NCBI RefSeq assembly: GCF_002952055.1
Contig: NZ_CP021255.1
Span: 2,145,501-2,209,500 of the forward strand
Direction of reading: 5' to 3'
Source of the DNA: Desulfobulbus oralis
GTDB lineage: Bacteria; Desulfobacterota; Desulfobulbia; Desulfobulbales; Desulfobulbaceae
Length of the DNA stretch: 64,000 bases
Shown here: in pieces, positions 1 to 7,815 of the stretch
Layout: each line of letters opens with the position of its first letter
How positions within the stretch are numbered: position 1 is the stretch's first letter
Notes under the pieces: generated by a model
Databases searched by the model: none
Seen by the model: only the letters and a program-made list of their open reading frames with translations
What the model was told of the DNA's origin: nothing
Program-made: the position numbers and the translations under genes

Positions 1-398
1 ACGACCCGCATGGCATAGCCATCCACATCCGTTACCGTATTAAAGGTCATTTTGTCTTCACGCTTATTCTTGTGTGTTTCGTCGAGAGTCATGCCTAACA
101 AGCTCTTGGCGCCGGTAATAGATAAAGTGCCTGAATCAGGCTTCCCCCCAGACAGACTGAACGCTAGAGGGATCTTGTTCTCTTTTTGCAGCACGGCGAC
201 CTCAAATGTCTGTTGGCCCTGGTCTCCAGAAGGCTTGGCGACCGTTACCTTCTCAAGCGCATAGGTGCTTCCGCCAAGTATAAATTCCTCTCCGGCCTTA
301 CGCCCTTTGGGAGCCGTATCCCCTTTGGGAGCCGTATCGCAGGCGCAGAGAGCAGGCGCCAGCATGAGCGCGACCATAACTGTTATCATTTTTTTCAT
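1..398 (-). CDS. Putative lipoprotein (3' part outside window)
   Basis: Reading leftward from an ATG at 398, the protein starts MKKMITVMVALMLAPALCAC, a signal peptide ending in a lipobox-like LCAC, so it is probably a lipid-anchored periplasmic or outer-membrane protein. A Shine-Dalgarno GGGAGA lies 8 bases upstream and fixes the start. Just after the cysteine the six residues DTAPKG occur twice in tandem (DNA repeat at about 305-340). The rest, about 130 residues to the window edge, is a soluble domain I do not recognise. The gene is the most downstream member seen of a minus-strand series of small exported proteins. Its C-terminus lies outside the window. Confidence 0.65.
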   Translation of the reverse strand, partial: MKKMITVMVALMLAPALCACDTAPKGDTAPKGRKAGEEFILGGSTYALEKVTVAKPSGDQGQQTFEVAVLQKENKIPLAFSLSGGKPDSGTLSITGAKSLLGMTLDETHKNKREDKMTFNTVTDVDGYAMRV

Positions 399-412
399 AA
401 TGTTCTCCCATG

Positions 413-883
413 TTATTTAACCTTGAATGAGTACTTCTTATCCTGCCTGTCCTCCGCATAAAACTTGACTGTTTCCGGTTTTTTTGATGTGGAAAACGAG
501 AAGATGAAAGAATCATTATTTAGGGTAACTCCATCCCACTCATATTCCTCTGTCCCGGAGGTGAATGAGCACCATACTGGCACGATCATCCGCCCATCCC
601 GGAAAGGCACTAAATATCCTGAACCGGTGATGGTGACGGTCGTCTTGCCGTCTTTGTTCGTCCCCGGGGTGAAGGTGTCGATGGTATAGGTATTGCCGTT
701 CGAAGTGAGGGTCAGCGGTAGCCGCTCTTCTGCTCCGGCTACGACAGGGGGCGTCATAACGATCCAAAATGCCAGCAGTATTCCAGGCAGGCGCGCCATC
801 ATCCATGGGGTTGCAGCAAGGCTGTGGACTGTGCGATACTGCACCTTGCTCCACCAAACAACGGTACGATCCATGCGTTTCAT
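413..883 (-). CDS. Exported protein, paralog of the 9703-10203 gene
   Basis: A 156-residue protein with a hydrophobic export segment (about residues 30-48) ending VVAGAEERLPL, a good signal-peptidase site before AEERLPL. The mature part is all-beta in character. It shares with the protein at 9703-10203 the pattern AEERLPLT, YTI..FT.GTN..G.TT, GSG, VPV.CSFT.G.EEY.W and KKPET..FYAEDRQ.KKY. The N-terminus before the hydrophobic segment is long and odd, and no strong ribosome site fits the first ATG, so the true start may be internal. I do not recognise the family. The paralogs sit at the two ends of a block of exported genes, which suggests old duplication within it. Confidence 0.6.
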   Translation of the reverse strand: MKRMDRTVVWWSKVQYRTVHSLAATPWMMARLPGILLAFWIVMTPPVVAGAEERLPLTLTSNGNTYTIDTFTPGTNKDGKTTVTITGSGYLVPFRDGRMIVPVWCSFTSGTEEYEWDGVTLNNDSFIFSFSTSKKPETVKFYAEDRQDKKYSFKVK

Positions 884-927
884 AATCCATTCTTCTTGTA
901 TTGTTTTTGTTTGTTTCTCGAGAGCTT

Positions 928-1319
928 CTACTCCAGGGGCTGTATTTCAAATTCAGACTGCCAGGTGAATACGTTATCCTTGCTTGCCCAGTCGGGCTCA
1001 TTGGCGCTTCCTCGATGCCAATTCTGAATGCTTTTCGGGCGTTATCCACCATTGCCTGGACAATATTCTGAAACATTCCCGCAAAGCCCATGTGTTCCGC
1101 CCCCTCAAAGGCAGCCATCAGATAGGCATGGCCTGCGGTAAAATGGTCGCAGCTCACCGTAACATTACCTGTGTGGTGTATTTCTAGTGATGTTTCTCCT
1201 CATACATTTTTGCCATGTACATTTCTACTATACGAAACCAGAAAGGTATGACTGCCTTCCGACAGGCGAACATCTCCCCACGCGGGAAGCACATCAACAC
1301 GGGGTTTCAATCTGAGTAT
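928..1319 (-). pseudogene. Broken exported-protein gene (nonsense + frameshift)
   Basis: Conceptual translation in one frame reads through VRLSEGSHTFLVSYSRN, meets a TGA at 1202-1200, then continues in the same frame with GETSLEIHHTGN and FTAGHAYLMAAFEG. Near a run of four A residues (1032-1035) the sensible reading moves to another frame, ending NEPDWASKDNVFTWQSEFE..PLE and a TAG at 930-928. A CGA to TGA change and loss of one A would explain both lesions. The core resembles the N-terminal domain of the lipoprotein at 8727-9644 (VPAGTHTFVFDYRH, NFLAGREYSILA). A Shine-Dalgarno AAAGGAGG is followed by ATA rather than ATG, and no signal peptide remains, so the 5' end is also lost. I infer a dead paralog. 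Confidence 0.6.
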
Positions 1320-1337
1320 GGCAACCTCCTTTCCGGG

Positions 1338-2723
1338 TTATTTCTTCTGTCTCATCCATGTTTTCAGGTCATCGTTCTTGAGTCCTGACATAATTTCACG
1401 TCTATCCCTCCATATTGCTTTTTTTCTGATATTGATGCCTGCGGCATCGCAGATTCGCATGGCCTGGGCAGCCTCCTCTTCATTAATCACGCGGGTACCG
1501 CCGAAGCCGAATGGGCTGGCAAGAAGGATGCCCAGGTCTTCATAACTGGCATTATCTGTAACAATCCATATTGCCGCCTGGCGGGTCGCTTTATCGACCC
1601 GGGCCTGTTCAAGGACAGGCATGAGTCTGGCCAATTCGCGCTGTTGGGGTGATCGCCGTACGGTAAATCTGTCGCTGTCACCTGGAATGTCCTTTGGTCT
1701 GTTGGCGCAGGCGGCATCCGGCGATACGGTGTTCCATTCGTCCGTTGTGAGCAGAATCCGGCTCGCACTCGTGGTAACCATGTTTTGCGATGAAGTCTTT
1801 GCCGCAACGAAAAAGGTGCCAACCGGAATGTGCACGGTGAGCGGGTAGGGCACGCGCTTGCGTAAACGTACTGAAACCTTCATAATGCCGCTGCCGGTGG
1901 CCTGTACCTCGATCTTTTTTTCTGCAATGAGATCAACTATATCCCGGCCTTCGCGGATGTCCCTGAGGGCTTTCCGGGCTTCGCTTTCCTTTTGATGGCC
2001 TGGAAATTCTTCGAGAAATTTGTTGAGTGATGCCTCGGTGCCATCTTTGAGAGCGGCCTGGAACGGGGCTTGCTCCTTAAGCAGCTCAGCGGCCTTGGCC
2101 TTGGCTGCCGGCAGGTGTCGCCCCTGAGGTTGAGCTGCGCTGTAATCCAGGTACGCTTTAACTGTGTTGTTGTTGGTGGCTTCCTGCCAGAACAGGGTGT
2201 CGAGGCGCTCTTTTGCTTCAGTGAAGTACCGGCCATCACTGTGCAGTTGAATGTATTCTTCAAATCCCTGGATTGTGTTAGTGGAAACTGCGCCTTTCCA
2301 GTACAGGGTGTCGATGTTGTTTCTGGCTTCAGCAATGTGCTGACCGTTGCCGTGCAGTTGAAGGTACCGCTCGAAGCCCTGAACCGTGTTTGCCGCAGTG
2401 GCCTCCTGCCAGTGCAGGGACTCGATGTTGTTTCTGGCTTCAGCAATGTGCCGGCCGTTGCCGTGCAGTTGAAGGTACCGCTCGAAGCCCTGAACCGTGT
2501 TTGCGGCGGTGGCCTCAGTCCAGCCGTGTTGATCGTACCGTGTTTTCGCCTCGCCCGCGTGACGCCCGCCAGGCCATGCCCTGATGTAGGATTCGTAACC
2601 GGCCGTTTCGTCCTTATGAGATACCCACTGCCAATGCAGTTCGTCACGTGTGGCCGGAGTGATCGCAAGGACAAAGACCGCGACCATGAGTATGCCGATT
2701 ATTGCTCCGGTTGTTTTCTTCAT
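1338..2723 (-). CDS. Exported repeat protein with four ~40-residue repeats
   Basis: A 461-residue protein starting MKKTTGAIIGILMVAVFVLA, an uncleaved anchor or signal sequence. The reading frame extends seven codons upstream, but a ribosome site AGGAG lies in that stretch, so 2723 is the start. Residues about 65-205 hold four imperfect repeats of about 40 residues built on W.EAT.ANTVQGFERYLQLHG.G.H..EAR, a helical hairpin pattern like tetratricopeptide or BamD-like repeats. Two neighbouring repeats are almost identical in DNA, so recent repeat expansion is likely. A C-terminal domain of about 200 residues (VSVRLRKRVPYPLTVHIPVG to AIWIVTDNASYEDLG) is not familiar to me. Probably a periplasmic protein-protein interaction scaffold; function unknown. 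Confidence 0.65.
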   Translation of the reverse strand: MKKTTGAIIGILMVAVFVLAITPATRDELHWQWVSHKDETAGYESYIRAWPGGRHAGEAKTRYDQHGWTEATAANTVQGFERYLQLHGNGRHIAEARNNIESLHWQEATAANTVQGFERYLQLHGNGQHIAEARNNIDTLYWKGAVSTNTIQGFEEYIQLHSDGRYFTEAKERLDTLFWQEATNNNTVKAYLDYSAAQPQGRHLPAAKAKAAELLKEQAPFQAALKDGTEASLNKFLEEFPGHQKESEARKALRDIREGRDIVDLIAEKKIEVQATGSGIMKVSVRLRKRVPYPLTVHIPVGTFFVAAKTSSQNMVTTSASRILLTTDEWNTVSPDAACANRPKDIPGDSDRFTVRRSPQQRELARLMPVLEQARVDKATRQAAIWIVTDNASYEDLGILLASPFGFGGTRVINEEEAAQAMRICDAAGINIRKKAIWRDRREIMSGLKNDDLKTWMRQKK

Positions 2724-2823
2724 GGTGTATGTACTCCTGTACAATGCGCATGTTCATAAGCAGAACAAATAAACAGTGTCGTAAGGCGTGAACCATGCGA
2801 TCGGCTGTTTTGCTTGGTAAAAA

Positions 2824-3288
2824 CTACTTTATAAACGACGATAAATTAATGCTCTTGCCGTTAGAAAAATTCAAGGTAAATGAATGCGAGGACTTATTAA
2901 CGGCGATAGCGCATTGTGAAATATTGTTTAAAGAAACACATGCTTTGTTGTCAAACATAACGTTTTTTTCATCGGTTACTCCTTTTATAATTTTTGGAAT
3001 ACTACCAGCAATCTCTTCTACTTCAATAATCAGGCATGCTTGTTCATCAGTCATTCCTGTTGGGGCTAAAATCATGCCGCCACGATTTAACCCTTTACCT
3101 ACATAAACATTTAATATTTTAAATTGAGTGTCTCCAACTGAAAAGATAGAGTTAGCTTGATTGGTTGATTCGGCATAAACATGGGCAGTCAAAAATAATA
3201 AGGATAAAATTATTAAAAAAATTTTATTTTTTCGTCCTTTTACATGACTGCTTTCTTTTTTATTTTTACTCTTCACTGTTAACAGCAT
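2824..3288 (-). CDS. Small exported protein, AT-rich
   Basis: A 154-residue protein. A Shine-Dalgarno GGAGG eight bases before the ATG at 3288 selects the start (MLLTVKSK). A lysine-rich n-region of about 24 residues is followed by IFLIILSLLFLTAHVYA, a signal peptide with an A-x-A type site. The mature domain (about 115 residues) contains two or three cysteines (EQACLII, NKACVSLNNISQCAIAV) that could form disulfides in the periplasm. The gene is much richer in A+T than its neighbours, which suggests transfer from another genome. I do not recognise the family. Confidence 0.55.
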   Translation of the reverse strand: MLLTVKSKNKKESSHVKGRKNKIFLIILSLLFLTAHVYAESTNQANSIFSVGDTQFKILNVYVGKGLNRGGMILAPTGMTDEQACLIIEVEEIAGSIPKIIKGVTDEKNVMFDNKACVSLNNISQCAIAVNKSSHSFTLNFSNGKSINLSSFIK

Positions 3289-3503
3289 ACCCATTTCCTC
3301 CATTTAGCATAAATTTAACGACAAAGTCAGTCAGATGCCGTATGAATATTGCCAACTCGACCAGAATCCCGCCCTGGCCTTTTAACTGTCTGCGCCTCCC
3401 CTGATGGCGCACTTGCAATGTGAGTCTATCCTCCTCAACAAAATTAGATAGCCTATCCGCCATTATGCCCTGTCTGGATGACTGGTTCAACTGGCCGATA
3501 ATC

Positions 3504-4982
3504 TTACAAATTTCTTTTTATCCCCTGCAAGTTACGTTTTGCTCGTTCATTTGCGGGATTTACCTTGACAGCCTTTTCAACCCATTTAACACCCTCACGC
3601 AAATTGCCTTGATTCGCTAATGCACAGCCATAACTCATAAGAGCAGTATCGTTGTATGGGTTGATGTCAGCGGCTTTCTTATAGCAGGTTGCGGCCCTCG
3701 ACATGTTTGAAGACGCAGTCCTATCGCCTTCCTGTGCTGCTTCAACTGATGCCAATAATTGTTCAAGTTCGTCAATGCGTAAACGGCGAATCAAACTCAA
3801 AGCACTTTGATCTTCCATTATAATGTCTGGCGTCTCCTCACCCTTTTTTTCTTTAATGACAGCGTGATAGAGAATAGGATTCAAGCCGCTGACACGCACT
3901 CTTTCCGCAGAGGATAAACCACCAAGGAAAGACTTTGCCCCTTCATCAGATTTGTCTTCAAACAATTGACTGGCAGGCGGTGCATTCAAATTGCGAATGT
4001 CCAGCGGTTCTGTTTGTGTTTTTTGTTCCACTGTCAGGCGGTTTGCAATGGCGTATGCAAACAGCGACAGCGGCACGATGATGCGGAGTTGATTAACAAA
4101 ATAATGGGTATTCATTTTTCCGAAACTGATAAATCGCCACATGTTCCAAAGAAGCAGGATAATGCTGCAAGCACTTGCCGCCATCAGCACATAATCTGTC
4201 AATGGCAAACGCCATTTTCTTGCCAGCAGTAATCCGCCGTAAAGGAGGTAAGCAATAATTCCGGCAATATACAGGATAAACCTCGCATTGATGTGGAAAT
4301 CTGCCATTTGCGTAGTCCACCGGATTTCTAAGATGAGCTGGAGAGCATACGCGGCAATTATCCATCCGCCCACCGTGCGGGAGTAGTCCTTCTTCTGCAG
4401 GAAGGCGATTCCCATAACGATAAAAGAGACGAAGATTAAAAATTTACCCGAAAAAGGCAGCAGTATGTGTAGTCGATCCGTAGCGTCATAATATGGGTTA
4501 ATGAATACATGGCTAAGGTTGAACAAACACAGATGGATGCCGAAAACAGCGAATGCCGTCAGCCACATCAATGCCTTTTGCCGCAAGCCGGGTTTCGGTA
4601 CATTCCCCGTGGTGCCGTCGGGACGACTGCCGTAGCGGTTGCCGCCCGCACTGCCATCCAGGCACATCAGTACGATGAACCAGATGCCGCCCACCAACGG
4701 AACGAGACTGACGAGCAGCCACCAGCCGCTGCGCCCCGTGTCGTGCAGACGGCGAACGCCGAGCGCCATTGCGGGAACAGCCGTTGCGCTGTAGTAAATC
4801 GCCAACAGTCTGTCGCTTCCCTGACTGAATGAATAGCCGAACAGCCCCGACAGCAGTCCGGCGGCAAAGCCCCATGCCAGTGCAAACAGCAGGTTGAACA
4901 GGACAAACATCCAAAGCTCTCGCCGGCCTGCCCGGCCGCTGAAATCGGCATACTGCCGGAATGCCTTGATAAACCATTTCAT
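3504..4982 (-). CDS. DUF805 membrane protein with TPR-like C-terminus
   Basis: A 492-residue inner-membrane protein. The first ~120 residues are a DUF805 (YhaH-type) domain: MKWFIKAFRQYADFSGRAGRRELW, hydrophobic helices, and the hallmark LGVRRLHDTGRSGWW followed by GNRYG. Six or so further hydrophobic helices run to about residue 320. After a polar linker, the last ~60 residues (AATCYKKAADINPYNDTALMSYGCALANQGNLREGVKWVEKA) look like one to two tetratricopeptide repeats, placed presumably in the cytoplasm. DUF805 proteins have no settled function; the TPR extension is less usual and hints at a scaffolding role. A 51-residue exported-peptide gene lies just upstream in the same direction. Confidence 0.75.
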   Translation of the reverse strand: MKWFIKAFRQYADFSGRAGRRELWMFVLFNLLFALAWGFAAGLLSGLFGYSFSQGSDRLLAIYYSATAVPAMALGVRRLHDTGRSGWWLLVSLVPLVGGIWFIVLMCLDGSAGGNRYGSRPDGTTGNVPKPGLRQKALMWLTAFAVFGIHLCLFNLSHVFINPYYDATDRLHILLPFSGKFLIFVSFIVMGIAFLQKKDYSRTVGGWIIAAYALQLILEIRWTTQMADFHINARFILYIAGIIAYLLYGGLLLARKWRLPLTDYVLMAASACSIILLLWNMWRFISFGKMNTHYFVNQLRIIVPLSLFAYAIANRLTVEQKTQTEPLDIRNLNAPPASQLFEDKSDEGAKSFLGGLSSAERVRVSGLNPILYHAVIKEKKGEETPDIIMEDQSALSLIRRLRIDELEQLLASVEAAQEGDRTASSNMSRAATCYKKAADINPYNDTALMSYGCALANQGNLREGVKWVEKAVKVNPANERAKRNLQGIKRNL

Positions 4983-5032
4983 GTTTTCCCTCTGTTTCAG
5001 TAAGACCGCGAGCGTCTGGGAGGGCGCGCGGA

Positions 5033-5188
5033 TCAGCCACCCTCCAGGCTGCCGCCCGTAAATACCCCATTGGTCAAGTCAGGAGCGGTTCCGGTTTTGG
5101 CCGTCATAGCCGCCGTCTTTGCTGCAAGCGCCACGAACACCAGCGGCAGAGCAAGGACCGGCGCCGAAAGTTTCGTCGCGGATTGCAT
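5033..5188 (-). CDS. Small exported peptide, 51 residues
   Basis: A short ORF starts with ATG at 5188 behind GAAGGATGAACG, a fair ribosome site. The peptide begins MQSATKLSAPVLALPLVFVA and continues LAAKTAAMTAKTG, a signal-peptide-like hydrophobic stretch with several A-x-A cleavage options, leaving a mature piece of only about 25 residues rich in G and T (TGTAPDLTNGVFTGGS). It ends about 50 bases before the DUF805 gene and could be co-transcribed with it. I infer coding from the start signal and hydrophobic profile only; a decayed gene end is possible. Confidence 0.35.
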   Translation of the reverse strand: MQSATKLSAPVLALPLVFVALAAKTAAMTAKTGTAPDLTNGVFTGGSLEGG

Positions 5189-5370
5189 CGTTCATCCTTC
5201 ATTGTACTGCTCCTTCAGAAAAAGCCGGCCAGCCCGTGCCGCCGGGTAGCCGTCCGCCAGCCGCGCTTTGACGGAACACGGCCCGGAGGGTAAAAGGCTC
5301 AGGGCGGCACACCCGCGACCGCTTCAGTTCCCGGTCGGGGAAAAGCCGGCTTTGCCGCCTCGCTCCGCAA

Positions 5371-5401
5371 CCAGAGACAGAAGATCGCGTCTGTCTCTGG
5401 C
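5371..5401. terminator. Perfect 11-bp hairpin after the OMP gene
   Basis: CCAGAGACAGA and TCTGTCTCTGG form an 11-bp perfect stem around an 8-base loop, starting 17 bases beyond the stop codon of the beta-barrel gene (which ends at 5418). No T-run follows on the minus strand, so this is an RNA hairpin that may stabilise or end the transcript rather than a textbook intrinsic terminator. Confidence 0.5.
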
Positions 5402-5417
5402 GTGGCGGCCGGAACGC

Positions 5418-6020
5418 TCAGAAGAAGACCCGTATGCCGGCATAGATGTTGTGGCTGAAATATTCGTCTTCTCGTGTGTCGAAATAGCGGTACTTGACAT
5501 CGAGGCTGATCCTGTCGCTGACGGCATAGCTCACGCCAAAGCCGAGCTGAAAGGCAAAGACCGTATCATGGTCACTGGCAGCAGGTATGCCCGAACCCGG
5601 TACTTCCACGTCGTTGACCTCGACCCTGGCCATGCCGATGCCAGCGGTGACAAAGGGGGTGAAGGCGCTGGAGTTCTTGAAGTCGTAGTAGCCGTTGAAC
5701 AGGAAGGCAAGGCTGGAGCTATCGCCATTTAAATCCACCTCCTGCCCCATAGCTTTGCCTTTATCGAAATCGTTTTTCTGCCAGGCCAGCTCTCCCTCGA
5801 CCCGGATGTTCTCGAAGGCATAGCCCACCGCCGCCCCGAGCGCCAGACCAAGGTCGGAATCGATATTCACTGCTACACCTGAATCTGTAGTAGTGTCAGC
5901 ATCATTGAGTATGGCCATGCCCAGGTTGCCGCCGACATAGAGTCCCTCGGCATCGGCGGCAAAGGAAGAGAGCGGCAGAAATGTGGCAAGAGCGACAAGC
6001 AGAACAAGATGTTTCTTCAT
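5418..6020 (-). CDS. Outer-membrane beta-barrel protein (OmpA-like/OmpW-like)
   Basis: A 200-residue protein with signal peptide MKKHLVLLVALATFLPLSSFA, cut before ADAEGLYVGGNLG. The mature protein shows alternating aromatic and polar strands (GLYVGGNLG, VGYAFENIRVEGELAWQ, FLFNGYYDFKN, FTPFVTAGIGMARVEV, FQLGFGVSYAVSDRISLDVKYRYFD) and ends in a terminal phenylalanine (YAGIRVFF), the usual outer-membrane assembly signal. This fits an 8-stranded barrel of the OmpA transmembrane-like (OMP_b-brl) group. The start at 6020 has AGGAGAAA upstream. It is in the same direction as the exported-protein genes around it. Exact function is unknown; such barrels often serve adhesion or envelope stability. Confidence 0.8.
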   Translation of the reverse strand: MKKHLVLLVALATFLPLSSFAADAEGLYVGGNLGMAILNDADTTTDSGVAVNIDSDLGLALGAAVGYAFENIRVEGELAWQKNDFDKGKAMGQEVDLNGDSSSLAFLFNGYYDFKNSSAFTPFVTAGIGMARVEVNDVEVPGSGIPAASDHDTVFAFQLGFGVSYAVSDRISLDVKYRYFDTREDEYFSHNIYAGIRVFF

Positions 6021-6195
6021 TTTCAGTTTCTCCTGGAAAGAATTCGTGATTGCCTTGTACAAAGCTTTGTAAAACGATGTGGACAGACATTGTTCTTCGT
6101 TACATGGCGCACCTCCTCTTTCATGCGGACGATTGACGGTTCTTCGTTCCGGGCGGCTGACGTTCCATGGTCTTGCCGTCCCTCCTCCCTGTGTC

Positions 6196-6261
6196 GAAAT
6201 ACGGGCCTCGGCCCGCGTGTCCGCCGCAGCCCTGCTGGCGGAACATGCCGGATCCGCCGGC
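6196..6261. repeat. Intergenic dyad-rich repeat, copy 1
   Basis: About 66 bases containing a CGGGCC..GGCCCG dyad and GCCGGATCCGCCGGC. Near-identical copies lie at 7721-7790 and 8631-8702. All three lie in gaps between minus-strand exported-protein genes. Confidence 0.6.
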
Positions 6262-6287
6262 ACTTTTGCGTGTTCCCGGCTGGGGAT

Positions 6288-6599
6288 TTATGCCCTTTTC
6301 TTGCATCTTCTGATTGCTTCGACAATATCCTGTTTGTTGATTCCGAGCTCTGCATTGAGCACGTCAACTTTTTTGTTTTTCCTCACCATCAGTACAATGC
6401 ATGTAATGGAAATAATAAACCAAAGTATAAGGCCGAGAAGTGCTAGCGGATAAATTATGAGGGGCGCTGCCATGACGACTGCAAAGTTTACCATGCCATG
6501 AATATACGCACGGTTGTATGCGTTTTTCCATCTGAAGAACAAGTCCGGATTGAATTCTCGTCTGAAATCCTGCGGGCTAAGTCTTTCTATTGTACTCAT
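6288..6599 (-). CDS. Small two-helix membrane protein
   Basis: A 103-residue protein with a soluble amphipathic N-terminus (SPQDFRREFNPDLFFRWKNAYN), one long hydrophobic hairpin (about residues 36-70: FAVVMAAPLIIYPLALLGLI and LWFIISITCIVLMV) and a charged C-terminal tail (ELGINKQDIVEAIRRCKKRA). Likely an inner-membrane protein with both ends in the cytoplasm. Its neighbours on the same strand are exported proteins. I do not recognise a family. Confidence 0.55.
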   Translation of the reverse strand: MSTIERLSPQDFRREFNPDLFFRWKNAYNRAYIHGMVNFAVVMAAPLIIYPLALLGLILWFIISITCIVLMVRKNKKVDVLNAELGINKQDIVEAIRRCKKRA

Positions 6600-6612
6600 A
6601 TGATTGACATGT

Positions 6613-7074
6613 TCATTTGATTTCTATCTGTATGGCACAGCCTTCGTTGGTGCCGTTGCCATTTTTCCAAATACGCAGTTCGAGGTATTCGCAGTTTTCT
6701 CCGGGCGGACGGCGAAACATCCTCAGATTGTCCGCTTGTTCAAGTTTTTTGGCCTCTGCCACATCTTCCTTCGAAAATAAAACGACAAAGGCATAAGATG
6801 CCCCGTCGCTCATTAGCGGCACCCGAAAATTCACGGTCTTCCCGTTGCCGGTATTGGCCCTTTTCTCGACCAAGGCCGATGCCGCTTCGTCGTAATAGAG
6901 GAAGTAAACATCCGCGTTCGGGATATTTTTCTCCCCTTCCAGATAATTAACCTTTACTTGAAACATTTCTTTTTGCGGTGGCCTATTCTTACTGCTCCCG
7001 AAGGTCTGGCCGTAAAGGCCGACGGATGCCGCCAATATGATCGGCAACATCACCATCATCATTTTTCTTTTCAT
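6613..7074 (-). CDS. Exported protein, unknown
   Basis: A 153-residue protein. The start at 7074 is chosen because AAGGAAAAGGAAA lies directly upstream; an alternative ATG lies at 7098. The N-terminus KRKMMMVMLPIILAASVGLYG is a signal peptide. The mature part begins with a polar linker (SSKNRPPQKEMFQVKVNY) and has a transthyretin-like or carboxypeptidase-regulatory feel (VNYLEGEKNIPNADVYFLYY, VNFRVPLMSDGASYAFVVLF), with one cysteine pair (NCEYLEL, EGCAIQIEIK). It follows the gene at 7124-7705 by 49 bases and is probably co-transcribed. Function unknown. Confidence 0.6.
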   Translation of the reverse strand: MKRKMMMVMLPIILAASVGLYGQTFGSSKNRPPQKEMFQVKVNYLEGEKNIPNADVYFLYYDEAASALVEKRANTGNGKTVNFRVPLMSDGASYAFVVLFSKEDVAEAKKLEQADNLRMFRRPPGENCEYLELRIWKNGNGTNEGCAIQIEIK

Positions 7075-7123
7075 TTTCCTTTTCCTTTTTGATTTCATTT
7101 GGATTTGTTTGGATGAATAGTCC

Positions 7124-7705
7124 TCAGTCCTGCGGCGTGGTGGTGTTCTTGAGCACGGCATACACCGATTTTGTCCCGCATCCGTTCAATTCCAGTTTCA
7201 CCTGTCCGTGTATCTCGGCTTTCGTGACGCTCAGGTTGCAGATAAACGGTCTTTCGTCCAAAACGATTTTGTTGCCGGCGACGTCAATGGGCTCCGTAGT
7301 TTCGATTCCCCCTTTGAATTGCAGGTTTTCAATCTTGCTGCGTCCCGATGCATCCGTTGCAATCACGTTATAGCCATTAACCGTAGTGATGGCGAAATTC
7401 GTTTGCATTTCCGATCGCTCCGAATACTTGAAAATACTTTCCCTGCCCGGCGCCTTGCGCTGCCTGTCAAAATGGGCCGGCGTGAGTTCTATTTCCTTTC
7501 CGGAGATCGCGATTTTTGTAACTCGCTTCAAATCGGCTGACAGAGTCATCTTCAGCGTCACATTTTTCGAGTTCTCGAAAGGTATCTCTCCCGAATATTC
7601 CTGTTCGGAGGAGAAGACCGGCGTCTCAGCCGCCGCAAGGGCCGCAGCCGCGAAGACCAGCAGCACGGCCGCCACGGTAAAGCCCAACCTCGACCACAAC
7701 TTCAT
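7124..7705 (-). CDS. Exported protein sharing the Sel1 gene's signal peptide
   Basis: A 193-residue protein. AGGAGG eight bases before ATG at 7705 fixes the start. Its signal peptide (LWSRLGFTVAAVLLVFAAAA) is almost identical to that of the Sel1 protein at 7816-8616, and so is the DNA around both starts, yet the mature parts are unrelated. This one is a beta-rich domain of ~165 residues with two cysteines (FICNLSV, LNGCGTKSVYAVL). It therefore looks like a new coding region joined to a duplicated 5' end. No known family is recognised. Confidence 0.65.
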   Translation of the reverse strand: MKLWSRLGFTVAAVLLVFAAAALAAAETPVFSSEQEYSGEIPFENSKNVTLKMTLSADLKRVTKIAISGKEIELTPAHFDRQRKAPGRESIFKYSERSEMQTNFAITTVNGYNVIATDASGRSKIENLQFKGGIETTEPIDVAGNKIVLDERPFICNLSVTKAEIHGQVKLELNGCGTKSVYAVLKNTTTPQD

Positions 7706-7720
7706 GTCATCCTCCTGTGT

Positions 7721-7790
7721 GTGAAAAATACGGGCCACGGCCCGCGTGCCCGCCGCAGCTCCGCTGGCGGAACATGCCGGATCCGCCGGC
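7721..7790. repeat. Intergenic dyad-rich repeat, copy 2
   Basis: About 70 bases with CGGGCC..GGCCCG and GCCGGATCCGCCGGC dyads. With copy 3 (8631-8702) it forms the centre of a longer duplication that also takes in the upstream gene's signal-peptide codons and the last codons of the Sel1 genes (AALQKLQ). Confidence 0.65.
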
Positions 7791-7815
7791 GCGCCCTGTC
7801 CGGGAAAATTCGCGC

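Noticed and set aside
1200-1202. In-frame TGA as selenocysteine
   Set aside because: The same gene also has a frameshift, and an arginine CGA to TGA change explains the stop more simply; no SECIS-like hairpin is evident.
3340-3422. Possible IS30 C-terminal scar (GCGCACTTGCAATGTGA resembles the IS30 end at 34640-34652)
   Set aside because: Only about 17 bases match well and the coding before them does not align, so chance cannot be excluded.
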